Source of the DNA: Streptomyces sp. AC550_RSS872
Lineage (GTDB): Bacteria; Actinomycetota; Actinomycetes; Streptomycetales; Streptomycetaceae
Reading direction: 5' to 3'
Assembly: GCF_019049285.1 (NCBI RefSeq)
Contig: NZ_JAGMUL010000026.1
Span: 1-64,000 of the forward strand
Length of the DNA: 64,000 nt
Both the position numbers and the translations under genes were made by a program. Shown piece by piece: positions 23,462 to 34,966 of the stretch. Position 1 is the first letter of the stretch, and each line of letters starts with the position of its first letter. The notes under the pieces were generated by a model, which saw only the letters and a program-made list of their open reading frames with translations, was not told the origin of the DNA and made no database searches.

Positions 23462-25585
23462 ATGGGGACCGGGAGGTGGGCTGTGCGTGATGGGCGTTGG
23501 CGACGCGTCGCCAGTCAGGTAGGGCGGAGCGTCACCGTGTGGGCGGTCTCCACTGTCACCATGCTCGTGCTCGCCGGCGTCCTCCCCGACTTCCAGCTCC
23601 AGTCCGCCGACGGCGACAGCGCCACCAGCATCGCCATGACCGCGGCCCTCGGCGCCGGCGCCTTCGGCCTGCTGTCCGCCCTCGTCTGGCCCCTTCTCGT
23701 ACGGCTCCTGCTCCTCGTGCCCGCCCTGGTGCTCGGCCTGCTGGTGTTCTTCCTCAACGGCTCCCTGCTCATCGTCGCCCTGCGCCTCGTCCCCTCCGGT
23801 GACAGCGAGGCCGCCCCCGAGACCGCCGTCATCGTCGCCGCCGTGATGTCCGCCGTCGCCTCGGCCACCGGCGCCGCCCTGGCCGTACGGGACGACGACG
23901 CCTACCGACGCCGGCTGTACCGCCTCGCCGACCGCCGCCGCAGAGCCCTGCCACCCGGCCCGTCCAGCCCCGGCACCGTCTTCGTACAGCTCGACGGCGT
24001 CGGCCACGACGTCCTCCTCGCCGCCGTCGGCAAGGACCTGATGCCCACCGTCGCCCGCTGGCTGGGAGAGGGAGCCCAAGACCCCGCCGGCCTCGGCCGA
24101 CCCGCCCGCCCCACCCACCGGCTCACCCCCTGGCGCACCGACTGGTCCAGCCAGACCGGCGCCAGCCAGCTCGGCATCCTGCACGGCAGCAACCAAGACG
24201 TTCCCGCCTTCCGCTGGTACGAGAAAGCCGGCCGCGAGGTGATGGTCTGCAACCGCCCCGCCAACGCCGCCGAACTCCAGCGCCGCGCCATCGACCGCAC
24301 CGGCGACGGCGGACTCCTTGCCGCCGACGGCGCCAGCCGCGGCAACCTCTTCAGCGGCGGCGCCGGCGAGCAGGCCCTCGTGCTGTCCATCGCCACCAGA
24401 CGGCGCGGCCGTGAGAACCGCTCCCGCGCGGGCTACTTCGCCTACTTCTCCGACCCGGCCAACGCCGTACGCACCGCCCTGTCCTTCGTCGCCGAGGTCG
24501 GCCGCGAGATCGGCCAGTCCACCCGCACCCGCGCCCGCAAGGTCCGCCCGCGTGTCTCCCGCGGCGGCCTCTACCCGTTCGTCCGGGCCTTCGCGACCGT
24601 CGTCGAACGGGATGTCGTCGTCGCCGCGGTGATGGGCGACATGCTCGCCGGCCGCACCGCCGTCTACGCCGACCTGGTGGCGTACGACGAGGTGGCGCAC
24701 CACTCCGGTCCGGGCAGCCGCGACGCCGAGAAGGTCCTCGCCCGCCTCGACCGGTCCCTCGCGTTGATCGAGAACGTCGCCGAGCACGCGCCGCGGCCGT
24801 ACCGGATCGTCGTGCTCTCGGACCACGGCCAGAGCCCCGGCGAGACCTTCCGGTCCCGGTACGGCCTTGGCCTCGGCGACCTGGTGCGGGCCGGCAGCGG
24901 GCTGGCCGTGTCGCGCAGGGCGCGGCGCACCCACAGCGGCGCGGAGGCCCGCGCGGCCGTGCGTGCCGCGCTGCGCCGGCCCGTCGAGGAGGGCGGTGAA
25001 CAGCGTCGCCCGTCCCGTCGCTCGGAGCCGATCGTGCTCGCCTCCGGCAACCTCGGCCTGGTCTCCTTCCCGGACGTGCCGCACCGGATGACCAGGGAGG
25101 AGATCGACGCCCGCCACCCGGCCCTGCTCACCACCCTCGCCAACCACCCCGGCGTCGGCTTCCTGCTCGTCCGCAGCGAGGAGCACGGCGGTCTGGTGCT
25201 CGGCGCGTACGGCGCCGAGATCCCGCTGGGCCGACTGGACGAGGATCCGGGGCCGTTGAAGGTCTTCGGGCCGGGCGCCGCCGACGCCGTGCGCCGTACG
25301 CACTCCTTCCCGAACGCCGCCGACATCATGGTCAACTCCGCGTACGACCCGGCCGAGGGCGGCGAGGTGCTCGCCTTCGAGGAGCAGATCGGCTCGCACG
25401 GCGGACTGGGCGGGGCGCAGGGCAAGCCGTTCCTGCTGTCGCCGCTCGCCTTCTCCGTGCCGGTCGGCGACGGCGAGGACCTCGTCGGCGCCGAGCACGT
25501 GCACCGCGTGCTGCGCCGCTGGCTGCGGGAATCGAACGGCCCTCAGGTGCCCTTGGCGGCGGAGCCGGAGGAACGGGCCGCCTGA
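23462..25585 (+). CDS. Phage-holin-like membrane domain fused to alkaline-phosphatase-fold domain
   Basis: A 707-aa protein. Residues about 25-150 form four hydrophobic helices of the mycobacterial phage holin superfamily IV type (TVWAVSTVTMLVLAGVLPDF, LLLLVPALVLGLLVFFLNGS). From about 175 on lies an alkaline phosphatase/phosphodiesterase fold: VFVQLDGVGHDVL carries the first metal Asp, TGASQLGILHG the nucleophile region, DLVAYDEVAHHSGPGS further metal ligands, and RIVVLSDHGQSPGETF the AsD-H metal pair. It is likely a membrane-anchored hydrolase of a phosphodiester or phosphonate, facing inside or out. Homologs occur across Streptomyces as phage holin family proteins. Confidence 0.85.
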   Translation: MGTGRWAVRDGRWRRVASQVGRSVTVWAVSTVTMLVLAGVLPDFQLQSADGDSATSIAMTAALGAGAFGLLSALVWPLLVRLLLLVPALVLGLLVFFLNGSLLIVALRLVPSGDSEAAPETAVIVAAVMSAVASATGAALAVRDDDAYRRRLYRLADRRRRALPPGPSSPGTVFVQLDGVGHDVLLAAVGKDLMPTVARWLGEGAQDPAGLGRPARPTHRLTPWRTDWSSQTGASQLGILHGSNQDVPAFRWYEKAGREVMVCNRPANAAELQRRAIDRTGDGGLLAADGASRGNLFSGGAGEQALVLSIATRRRGRENRSRAGYFAYFSDPANAVRTALSFVAEVGREIGQSTRTRARKVRPRVSRGGLYPFVRAFATVVERDVVVAAVMGDMLAGRTAVYADLVAYDEVAHHSGPGSRDAEKVLARLDRSLALIENVAEHAPRPYRIVVLSDHGQSPGETFRSRYGLGLGDLVRAGSGLAVSRRARRTHSGAEARAAVRAALRRPVEEGGEQRRPSRRSEPIVLASGNLGLVSFPDVPHRMTREEIDARHPALLTTLANHPGVGFLLVRSEEHGGLVLGAYGAEIPLGRLDEDPGPLKVFGPGAADAVRRTHSFPNAADIMVNSAYDPAEGGEVLAFEEQIGSHGGLGGAQGKPFLLSPLAFSVPVGDGEDLVGAEHVHRVLRRWLRESNGPQVPLAAEPEERAA

Positions 25586-25800
25586 GCCCCGGGGTTGTCA
25601 GCGGGGGGCGTGCAAGAAGTCGAGAGCGGCGCCGGTTCAGGCGCAAAGAGGCGAGCCCCTGCTGTGCGGGCAGCCGATTCCGCGGGGCCGTCGCCCGCCG
25701 TTCACCTCCCGTGGGCCGGTCTTCCGGGTGCAGTGAGCCGGAGTGTGATCGGATGGGGGCACGGACCCAGGAAACGGGCCCCCACGCGAAAGGAAGAACC

Positions 25801-26229
25801 GTGGCTACCACGCGCTCCGCACACACCGTCTGGGAAGGCAACCTGCTCGAGGGCAACGGTGTCGTCAACTTCGACTCATCCGGTGCCATCGCCGCGCAGC
25901 CGGTCACGTGGGCCTCGCGGTCCCAGGAGGCGAACGGCAAGACCAGCCCCGAGGAACTGATCGCCGCCGCGCACTCCAGCTGCTTCTCCATGGCGCTCTC
26001 GCACGCCCTGGCGGGAGCCGGGACGCCGCCCACCAAGCTCGTCACCTCGGCCGACGTGAGTTTCCAGCCGGGGGAGGGCATCACCGGGATCCACCTCACC
26101 GTCGAGGGGACGGTGCCCGGTATCGACAACGACGCGTTCGTCGCGGCGGCGGAGGACGCCAAGAAGAACTGCCCGGTCAGTCAGGCGCTGACGGGCACGA
26201 CGATCACGCTGTCCGCGAAGCTGGCGTAA
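25801..26229 (+). CDS. OsmC-family peroxiredoxin
   Basis: A 142-aa thiol-dependent peroxidase of the OsmC/OsmC1 type that reduces organic hydroperoxides. The GTG start at 25801 has AAGGAAG upstream. The first redox Cys is in AAAHSSCFSMALSHAL with the preceding Glu in TSPEELI. The second is in AKKNCPVSQAL. The length is normal. It lies upstream of the DnaK gene in the same direction but with its own 130-nt gap that contains a separate regulatory region. Confidence 0.92.
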   Translation: MATTRSAHTVWEGNLLEGNGVVNFDSSGAIAAQPVTWASRSQEANGKTSPEELIAAAHSSCFSMALSHALAGAGTPPTKLVTSADVSFQPGEGITGIHLTVEGTVPGIDNDAFVAAAEDAKKNCPVSQALTGTTITLSAKLA

Positions 26230-26242
26230 CCGTTCGCCCACG

Positions 26243-26316
26243 CTGAGCGAGCGCTCAGCTCCCGTTTGGCACCCCTCCCACCGGTCACCCGTCCCATTGA
26301 CAAGAACCCACTCAAG
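26243..26316. promoter_or_regulatory. dnaK upstream region with inverted repeat and HAIR-like site
   Basis: CTGAGCG (26243-26249) and CGCTCAG (26252-26258) form a perfect inverted repeat just after the osmC stop. Further on ATTGACA (26296-26302), a 7-nt spacer and ACTCAAG (26310-26316) match the HspR operator HAIR (CTTGAGT-N7-ACTCAAG): the right half is perfect, the left 4 of 7, and the spacing exact. TTGACA may also serve as a -35. The site fits heat-shock control of the following chaperone gene. Confidence 0.5.
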
Positions 26317-26361
26317 TTTTGTGCTGGAGTTCAAAGGGTGCCCTGGCGGAAGGGGACGGCG

Positions 26362-28233
<1,872 letters not shown>

Positions 28234-28250
28234 GCAGATCAGGCCTTGAA

Positions 28251-28296
28251 GGGGCGCGGGGAACTGCGCGACCAGCCACGATGGCGCCGCAGACGA
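28251..28296. repeat. Streptomyces intergenic repeat, short type
   Basis: It reads GGGGCGCGGGGAACTGCGCG followed by ACCAGCCACG and ATGGCGCCGCAGACGA. It lies between the convergent ends of dnaK and narI. The core is identical to the copy at 45721. Confidence 0.75.
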
Positions 28297-28330
28297 GGCC
28301 CGGCACATCGCGGCATCCCCAGCGGAGCGA

Positions 28331-29053
28331 TCACGCATCCGTCTTCTCCCAGCCCCGCCGCTCCGGTCGGGGTCCCAACTGCCTGGGGTCCCGGCTGCGG
28401 TACACCACGTACGGCCGGAACAGGTACTGCACCGGCGCGCTGAACATGTGCACCAGCCGGGTGTACGGCACCAGCGCGATCAGTGCCATGCCGACCACCG
28501 CGTGGATCTGGTACAGGACGGGGACGCCCGCCATCAGACCGGTGTCCGGGGTGAGGGTGAACAGACTGCGGGCCCAAGGAGCGATGGACTGGCGGTAGTC
28601 GTAGCCGTCGCCGGAGGCATGGGTCAGTTTGGCGACCATGCCCATCACGATCGCCGCGACCATCACCAGATACATCACCTTGTCGTTGGCGGTGGTCGCC
28701 CGGAACACCGGTGCCCGGGTGCGGCGGCGGTAGACCAGCAGCGCGATCCCGCCGACCGTGACGAGGCCGGCCGCCGTACCGCCGTACAGGGAGAACAGGT
28801 GGTAGGTGTGCTCGCTCACGCCGACGGCGTCCGTCCAGGACTCGGGGATGAACAGCCCGGCGACGTGGCCGACCAGCACGAAGAGGATGCCGTAGTGGAA
28901 GGCGGGCGAGGCGGTGTTCAGGAGCCTCGACTCGTACATCTGGGACGAGCGGGTGGTCCAGCCGAAGCGGTCGTAGCGGTGCCGCCAGAACAGGCCGGCG
29001 ACGAGCAGGGCGAAGGTGACGTAGGGCAGGACGCCCCAGAGCAGTGTGGTCAT
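28331..29053 (-). CDS. narI: Respiratory nitrate reductase gamma subunit
   Basis: A 240-aa membrane cytochrome b subunit that oxidises menaquinol and passes electrons to NarH. The start ATG 29053 overlaps the narJ stop (ATGA). It has five hydrophobic helices, beginning TLLWGVLPYVTFALLVAGLF. His haem ligands lie in FHYGILFVLVGHVAGLF and YQIHAVVGMALIALVPYTRL with VHMFSAP. Last gene of the narGHJI operon. Confidence 0.95.
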   Translation of the reverse strand: MTTLLWGVLPYVTFALLVAGLFWRHRYDRFGWTTRSSQMYESRLLNTASPAFHYGILFVLVGHVAGLFIPESWTDAVGVSEHTYHLFSLYGGTAAGLVTVGGIALLVYRRRTRAPVFRATTANDKVMYLVMVAAIVMGMVAKLTHASGDGYDYRQSIAPWARSLFTLTPDTGLMAGVPVLYQIHAVVGMALIALVPYTRLVHMFSAPVQYLFRPYVVYRSRDPRQLGPRPERRGWEKTDA

Positions 29054-29544
29054 GGGCGCGTCCCCGTCTGTGCGGTCGGCAGGGTGGCGCACACGGCGGC
29101 CAGGACGGACGCGTACGGTGTGCCGAAGTCGGTGAGCCGGGTGCGGAGTTGGTCCAGGCAGTCCCGGTGCTCCAGCAGGAGGTCGGTGTTGCCGGTGCGG
29201 GCCGCGAACTCCAGGACCGCGGGCAGGAAGTCGGGCAGCTCCTCGCCGGTGAACTCCAGGCCGTGGGCGCGGTAGAGGCCCTTGAAGCGGACCAGCGACA
29301 TGCCGCGCCGCCGGGTGTCCCCGTCACGCCACCAGCTCAGGTAGAGGCTGTGGCGGTTCTCGAGGTCGAAGACCTCGACGTAGTGCGCGGCCAGTTCGCC
29401 GGGCGGCGTCACGGCCGCGTGGTCGGTGAACTCCCGCAGCTGCGGGGCCGCCTCGCGCAGCAGCGGCAGACGGGCGCGGAAATCCTCGTCGGGGTAGGTC
29501 AGGCAGAGCGCGGCCGCCTGGTAGAACACCTCGAAGGACGGCAT
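29050..29544 (-). CDS. narJ: Nitrate reductase molybdenum cofactor assembly chaperone
   Basis: A 164-aa TorD/NarJ-family chaperone that keeps NarG apo-enzyme competent for molybdenum cofactor insertion. ATG 29544 shares its A with the narH stop (TGATG). Typical segments are YQAAALCLTYPDEDFRARLP and YVEVFDLENRHSLYLSWWRD, then FTGEELPDFLPAVLEFAA. Slightly shorter than enterobacterial NarJ, as usual in actinobacteria. Confidence 0.94.
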   Translation of the reverse strand: MPSFEVFYQAAALCLTYPDEDFRARLPLLREAAPQLREFTDHAAVTPPGELAAHYVEVFDLENRHSLYLSWWRDGDTRRRGMSLVRFKGLYRAHGLEFTGEELPDFLPAVLEFAARTGNTDLLLEHRDCLDQLRTRLTDFGTPYASVLAAVCATLPTAQTGTRP

Positions 29545-31178
29545 CAGGCCTCCTCGCGGTCGGCTGTGGGATCGGCTGTGGGGGTGGTGTCGGCCGCGTC
29601 GTCCGCGGTCTGGCGGCGGCGCAGGAGGTGGAAGTTCTCCACCGGGACGAGCGGCAGCAGCTTGCGGCCCGAGTCCTGGCCGAAGGGCCCGTCCCCGCCC
29701 ATCCCGGGCCCGCCGTCGTAGTCGAGGCTGCACCCCTCGGGCAGCGCCGACTCCTCCAGGCGCCGGGCGTCCGCGACGGCCGCCGTCGGAATCACGTACC
29801 GGTCCTCGTACTTGGCGACGGCCAGCAGCCGGTACATCTCCTCGATCTCCCGCGCCTCCATACCCACGGCGTCCGGCACCGAGGGATCCGGCTCCTCGCC
29901 CAGGTTGATCGCCCGCATGTGGGAGCGCATCGCCGCCAGCTTCTCCAGCGAGGCCCGGACCGGGCCGATCTCACCTGCCGTGAACATCTCCGCCAGGTAC
30001 TCCAGCGGAATGCGCAGGCTGTCGATCGCCCCGAACAGGTTCCCGGCGTCCTCGCCGTCGTGCCCGGTCTCGCTCAGCGCGTCCACCACCGGGGACAGCG
30101 GCGGGATGTACCAGACCATGGGCATCGTCCGGTACTCCGGGTGCAGCGGGAGCGCCACCCGGTACTTGCTGATCAGCGCGTGCACGGGCGAGCGGCGGGC
30201 CGCCTCCACCCAGTCGTACGGGATCCCCGCCTCGTCGGCCGCCCGCTGCACGGCACGGTCCTCGGGGTCGAGGAACACCCCCAACTGCGCCTCGTACAGG
30301 TCCCGTTCGCTGCGCACGGACGCGGCGGCCGTGACCCTGTCGGCGTCGTAGAGCACGACCCCGAGATAGCGCAGCCGGCCCACGCAGGTCTCCGAGCAGA
30401 CCGTGGGCAGACCGACCTCGATCCGCGGATAGCACAGCGTGCACTTCTCCGCCTTGCCGGTGCGGTGGTTGAAGTACACCTTCTTGTACGGGCATCCCGT
30501 CACGCACATCCGCCAGCCCCGGCACCGGTCCTGGTCGACGAGGACGATGCCGTCCTCCGCCCGCTTGTACATCGCGCCCGACGGACAGGACGCCACGCAG
30601 GACGGGTTGAGGCAGTGCTCGCAGATGCGCGGCAGATAGAACATGAAGGTCTGCTCGAACTCGAACCGCACCTTGTCCGAGGCCTGTCTGCGCGCCTGCT
30701 CCACCATCGGGTCGAAGTCGCCGTGGGCGGGCGCGCCGGCGAGGTTGTCGTCCCAGTTCGACGACCACTCGATCTTCATCGGCTTGCCGTCGAGCTGCGA
30801 GATCGGCTGCGCCACCGGGTAGTCGTCGCCGAGCGGAGCGTCCGTGAGGTTCTTGTAGTCGTACGTCCAGGGCTCGTAGTAGTCCTTGATCTCGGGGAGT
30901 TCGGGGTTGGAGAAGATCCCGGCCAGCTTGCGGATCCGGCCGCCCGCCTTGAGCTTCAGCGCGCCGCGCCGGTTCAGCTCCCAGCCGCCGCGCCAGCGCT
31001 CCTGGTCCTCGTAGCGGCGTGGATAGCCCTGGCCGGGGCGGGTCTCGACGTTGTTGAACCAGACGTACTCCATGCCCCGACGGTTGGTCCACGCCTGCTT
31101 GCAGGTGACCGAGCAGGTGTGGCAGCCGATGCACTTGTCGAGGTTCATGACCATCGCGATCTGGGCCATCGGGCGCAT
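29544..31178 (-). CDS. narH: Respiratory nitrate reductase beta subunit
   Basis: A 544-aa iron-sulfur subunit. ATG 31178 follows AGGAGG and overlaps the narG stop (TGATG). Four Cys clusters are present: CIGCHTCSVTCKQAW near residue 17, CEHCLNPSCVASCPSGA, CRGWRMCVTGCPYKKV (Trp in place of one Cys, the 3Fe-4S cluster) and KCTLCYPRIEVGLPTVCSET. The C-terminal part interacts with NarI. The last 25 residues are a low-complexity Thr/Ala/Asp tail. Confidence 0.96.
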   Translation of the reverse strand: MRPMAQIAMVMNLDKCIGCHTCSVTCKQAWTNRRGMEYVWFNNVETRPGQGYPRRYEDQERWRGGWELNRRGALKLKAGGRIRKLAGIFSNPELPEIKDYYEPWTYDYKNLTDAPLGDDYPVAQPISQLDGKPMKIEWSSNWDDNLAGAPAHGDFDPMVEQARRQASDKVRFEFEQTFMFYLPRICEHCLNPSCVASCPSGAMYKRAEDGIVLVDQDRCRGWRMCVTGCPYKKVYFNHRTGKAEKCTLCYPRIEVGLPTVCSETCVGRLRYLGVVLYDADRVTAAASVRSERDLYEAQLGVFLDPEDRAVQRAADEAGIPYDWVEAARRSPVHALISKYRVALPLHPEYRTMPMVWYIPPLSPVVDALSETGHDGEDAGNLFGAIDSLRIPLEYLAEMFTAGEIGPVRASLEKLAAMRSHMRAINLGEEPDPSVPDAVGMEAREIEEMYRLLAVAKYEDRYVIPTAAVADARRLEESALPEGCSLDYDGGPGMGGDGPFGQDSGRKLLPLVPVENFHLLRRRQTADDAADTTPTADPTADREEA

Positions 31179-34100
31179 CAGTACTCGACCTCCTGGCTGC
31201 GGCGGCGGATCACCGTCACCTCGTCGCGCTGGTTGCCCGTCGGGCCCAGGTAGTTGAACGCCCAGGAGAGCTGGGCGTAGCCGCCGACGAGATGGGACGG
31301 TTTGAGGATCAGCCGGGTGAGTGAGTTGTGGATGCCGCCGCGCCTGCCGGTGGTCTCGGACTTCGGGACGGCGACCGTGCGTTCCTGCGCGTGGTGCATG
31401 TAGACGGTGCCGGCCGGCATCCGGTGCGAGACGACGGCCCGGGCGACGACCACTCCGTTGCGGTTGACCGCCTCCACCCAGTCGTTGTCGACGACGCCGA
31501 TCGCTTCGGCGTCCTGCGGGGACATCCAGATGTTCTGGCCGCCGCGGGAGAGGGCCAGCATGAAGAGGTTGTCCTGGTACTCGGAGTGGATGGACCACTT
31601 GTTGTGCGGGGTGAGATAGCGGACCGTCACCTCCCGCTGCCCGTCCGGGCCCAGGCGCTGCTCGCCGAACAGCTGGTTCATGTCCAGCGGCGGCCGGTAC
31701 ACGGGGAGCGCCTCGCCGAGCTCGTGGATCCAGTCGTGGTCCAGGAAGAAGTGCTGGCGGCCGGTGAGCGTGTGCCAGGGCTTGAGATGCTCGGTGTTGA
31801 GGATGAACGCGGTGTAGCGCCGCCCGCCCGACTCGCTGCCCGACCACTCCGGCGACGTGATCACCGGCACGGGCGCGGCCTGCGTGTCCGCATACGTGAC
31901 CCGCCTGCCCTCGTGCTCGGCCGCGAGATGCGCCATCTCCTGCCCGGTGTGGGCCTGAAGCGTGCGGAAGCCCTGGGTGGCGAGGCGGCCGTTGGTGGTG
32001 CCGGAGAGGGCGAGGATGGTGTTCGCGGCCTTCACGGCCGTGTCGAGGGAGGGGCGGCCGTCGGGGGTGACGCCGTTCAGGTGCCGGAGATCCTCGACCT
32101 CCTCGTCCGGCTTGAGCGTGATTCCCTTCGCGGGCAGGCCGAGCTGCTCGACCAGCGGCCCCAGCGCGGCGAAATTGGCACCGATCGCCGTGTAGTCCCG
32201 CTCCACGACGGTCAGTTGAGGCATCGTCCTCCCGGGCACCGGATCGCACTCCCCGCGCCGCCAGTCCAGGACGACCCCGCCCGGCTGGGCGATCTCGCCC
32301 GGGGTGTCGTGCTGGAGCGGGGTCGCCACCAGGTCCTTGCGCACCCCCAGATGGTCGACGGCGAGTTCACTCAGCCGCTCGGCCAGCGCCTTGAACGTGT
32401 CGAAGTCGGTGCGCGCCTGCCACGGCGGATCCACTGCCGGGGTGAAGGAGCGGACGTAGGGATGCATGTCCGTGCTGGACAGGTCGTGCTTCTCGTACCA
32501 GGTCGCGGCGGGCAGTACGACGTCCGACAGCAGAGTGGACGACGTCTGCCGGAAGTCCAGCGACAGCAGCAGGTCGAGCTTGCCCTCGGGCGCCTCGTCG
32601 TGCCAGGTCACGTCCTTGGGCCGGACGTCCTCGGGGGCCTCCTCGGCCTGGAGGGACGAGTGTGTGCCCAGCAGGTGCCGGGTGAAGTACTCGGCGCCCT
32701 TCGCCGACGAGCCGAGCAGGTTGGCCCGCCACAGCGTCAGCACCCGCGGCCAGTTCTCCGGCGCGTCCGGGTCCTCGCAGGCGAACTTCAGGGTGCCCGC
32801 CCGCAGTTCGGCCACCACCCTCGACACCGGATCGCCGAACGTCTCGCCCAGCTCCAGCGGGTTGCGGTCGAACGTCGGGTACGACGGCATCCACCCCACC
32901 CGCGCCGACAGCGCCAGACAGTCCGCGCCCGTCATCCCCCGGAAGCGGCCCGTGCCGAGCGGCGAGGCCAGCACGTCGGCCGTGAAGCGGTCGTAGCGCC
33001 ACTGGTCGGTGTTGAGGAACCAGTACGCCGTGCCGATCATCTGCCGTGGCGGCCGAGACCAGTCCGACGCCGCCGCGAGCGTCGCCCAGCCGGTCACCGG
33101 ACGGCACTTCTCCTGGCCCACGTAGTGCGCCCAGCCGCCGCCGTTGCGGCCCTGGCAGCCGGTGAGCTGGAGCAGGGCGAGGAAGGAGCGGTAGATGGTC
33201 TCGGAGTGGAACCAGTGGTTGGTGCCGGCACCCATCAGGATCATGCAGCGGCCCTTCGAGCGCTCGGCCGTCCGCGCGAACTCCCGTGCGATCCGTATGC
33301 ACTTGGCCGCCGGGACGGAGGTGTGGGCCTGCTGCCAGCCGGGCGTGCCGGGCGCGTCCGCATCCTCGTACGACGCCGGCCAGCGGCCCGGCAGCCCCTG
33401 CCGCCCCACCCCGTACTGGGCGAGCAGCAGATCGAAGACCGTCGTCACCAGCGGGCCGTTCGCGCCGCCGAGCTTCGTCGCCGGGACGCCACGCCGGACG
33501 ACGTCCCCGCGCCCCTGCCCGTGCGCCCCGCCCTCGGTGTCGAAGCGCGGCAGCAGCACCTCGACACCCACGGCGACCTCACTGCCGTGAAGGCTCAACT
33601 GCGGCCGTATGTCACCGAGTTCGAGGTTCCACTGACCCCGGCCCGACTCGGACCAGCGAAAGCCGAGCGAGCCGTTCGGGGCGACCGCGCGGCCCGACGC
33701 CTCGTCGAGCACGACCGTCTTCCACTCGGCGCTCCCGCCCTCCTGACCCAGGTCCGAGGCGCGCAGGAACTTCGCCGGGACGTGGGCGCCGTCCCGTTCC
33801 TCCAGGGTGACCAGGAAGGGCAGGTCGGTGAACTGCCGTACGTAGTCCGCGAAGAACGGTGTCTCGCGGTCGACGAAGAACTCCTTGAGGATCACGTGGC
33901 CCATCGCGAGGGCCAGCGCGCCGTCCGTCCCGGGGTGCGGGTGCAGCCACTCGTCGGCGAACTTGGCGTTGTCGGCGTAGTCGGGGGCGACGACCACGAC
34001 CTTCTGGCCCCGGTATCGGGCCTCCGCCATCCAGTGGGCGTCCGGGGTGCGGGTGACGGGGACGTTCGAGCCCCACATCATCAGATACGCGGCGTCCCAC

Positions 34101-34882
34101 CAGTCGCCCGACTCCGGGACGTCGGTCTGGTCGCCGAAGACCTGCGGGGAGGCGACCGGCAGATCGGCGTACCAGTCGTAGAAGGACAGCATGGGGGCGC
34201 CGATCAGGGAGTGGAAGCGCGCGCCCGCCGCGTGCGACACCATCGACATCGCGGGGATGGGGGAGAAACCGGCGATGCGGTCGGGGCCGTACGTCCTGAT
34301 GGTGTGCACGTGGGCCGCCGCGACCAGCTCGACCGCCTCGTCCCAACTCGCCCGCACCAGGCCGCCCTTGCCGCGTGCCCGCTGGTAGCGGCGGCGGCGC
34401 TCGGGGTCGCTCTGGAGGTCCGCCCAGGCCAGGACGGGATCCCGCAGGCGCTCCTTCGCCTCCCGGTACATCTCCAGGAGGACCCCGCGGACGTACGGGT
34501 GGCGAACCCGGGTGGGGGAGTAGGTGTACCAGGAGAAGGCGGCGCCGCGAGGGCAGCCGCGGGGCTCGTACTCGGGGCGGTCGGGGCCGACGCTCGGATA
34601 GTCGGTCTGCTGGGTCTCCCAGGTGATGATGCCGTCCTTGACGTACACCTTCCAGCGGCAGGAGCCGGTGCAGTTCACGCCGTGCGTGGAGTTCACGACC
34701 TTGTCGTGGCTCCAGCGGTCCCGGTAGAAGGCGTCCGCCTCGCGCCCGCCGGTCAGCGCGACACTGTGCAGATCGGGCGCGGGCGTGCCCGGCCGGAAGA
34801 ACCTGCCCGCCTTGAGCAGCGCCGCGCCCGGCTCCGGGGGTGGCTCGGCGGGCGGGGTGGGCGGTATCTCCGTGTCGGTCAC
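31178..34882 (-). CDS. narG: Respiratory nitrate reductase alpha (catalytic) subunit
   Basis: A 1234-aa molybdoenzyme reducing nitrate to nitrite at a bis-MGD cofactor, cytoplasmic side of the membrane. GTG 34882 is preceded by AAGGGAG. The N-terminal 4Fe-4S site shows the NarG pattern THGVNCTGSCRWKVY with His as first ligand, then EPRGCPRGAAFSWY. The active-site region reads YDWYADLPVASPQVFGDQTD with the Asp ligand to Mo. Length fits the family. It heads narGHJI. No nitrate transporter narK or two-component regulator is within the window. Confidence 0.97.
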   Translation of the reverse strand: MTDTEIPPTPPAEPPPEPGAALLKAGRFFRPGTPAPDLHSVALTGGREADAFYRDRWSHDKVVNSTHGVNCTGSCRWKVYVKDGIITWETQQTDYPSVGPDRPEYEPRGCPRGAAFSWYTYSPTRVRHPYVRGVLLEMYREAKERLRDPVLAWADLQSDPERRRRYQRARGKGGLVRASWDEAVELVAAAHVHTIRTYGPDRIAGFSPIPAMSMVSHAAGARFHSLIGAPMLSFYDWYADLPVASPQVFGDQTDVPESGDWWDAAYLMMWGSNVPVTRTPDAHWMAEARYRGQKVVVVAPDYADNAKFADEWLHPHPGTDGALALAMGHVILKEFFVDRETPFFADYVRQFTDLPFLVTLEERDGAHVPAKFLRASDLGQEGGSAEWKTVVLDEASGRAVAPNGSLGFRWSESGRGQWNLELGDIRPQLSLHGSEVAVGVEVLLPRFDTEGGAHGQGRGDVVRRGVPATKLGGANGPLVTTVFDLLLAQYGVGRQGLPGRWPASYEDADAPGTPGWQQAHTSVPAAKCIRIAREFARTAERSKGRCMILMGAGTNHWFHSETIYRSFLALLQLTGCQGRNGGGWAHYVGQEKCRPVTGWATLAAASDWSRPPRQMIGTAYWFLNTDQWRYDRFTADVLASPLGTGRFRGMTGADCLALSARVGWMPSYPTFDRNPLELGETFGDPVSRVVAELRAGTLKFACEDPDAPENWPRVLTLWRANLLGSSAKGAEYFTRHLLGTHSSLQAEEAPEDVRPKDVTWHDEAPEGKLDLLLSLDFRQTSSTLLSDVVLPAATWYEKHDLSSTDMHPYVRSFTPAVDPPWQARTDFDTFKALAERLSELAVDHLGVRKDLVATPLQHDTPGEIAQPGGVVLDWRRGECDPVPGRTMPQLTVVERDYTAIGANFAALGPLVEQLGLPAKGITLKPDEEVEDLRHLNGVTPDGRPSLDTAVKAANTILALSGTTNGRLATQGFRTLQAHTGQEMAHLAAEHEGRRVTYADTQAAPVPVITSPEWSGSESGGRRYTAFILNTEHLKPWHTLTGRQHFFLDHDWIHELGEALPVYRPPLDMNQLFGEQRLGPDGQREVTVRYLTPHNKWSIHSEYQDNLFMLALSRGGQNIWMSPQDAEAIGVVDNDWVEAVNRNGVVVARAVVSHRMPAGTVYMHHAQERTVAVPKSETTGRRGGIHNSLTRLILKPSHLVGGYAQLSWAFNYLGPTGNQRDEVTVIRRRSQEVEY

Positions 34883-34966
34883 AGGCGCTCCCTTGGTTGC
34901 CCTGGTCCCTGATCACGAACCTAGGGCGGCGCGCGGGAGCGCACCCCTTCACCGCACCCGTACGGG

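Noticed and set aside
23462..25585. Prophage remnant suggested by the holin-like N-terminus
   Set aside because: No other phage genes, integrase or attachment site nearby, and the holin-like part is fused to a chromosomal phosphatase-type domain.
34895..34909. A DosR/OsdR-like box before narG (GGGACC half-site on the minus strand)
   Set aside because: Only the left half matches the hypoxia-regulator consensus; the other half reads GCAACC, and the site lies right at the ribosome site. Too weak to report as an operator.
31328..34912. A 1194-aa open frame on the plus strand opposite narG
   Set aside because: It mirrors the narG codons in antisense, is rich in Arg, Gly, Ala and Val, and has no family motifs. 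High GC creates such shadows.
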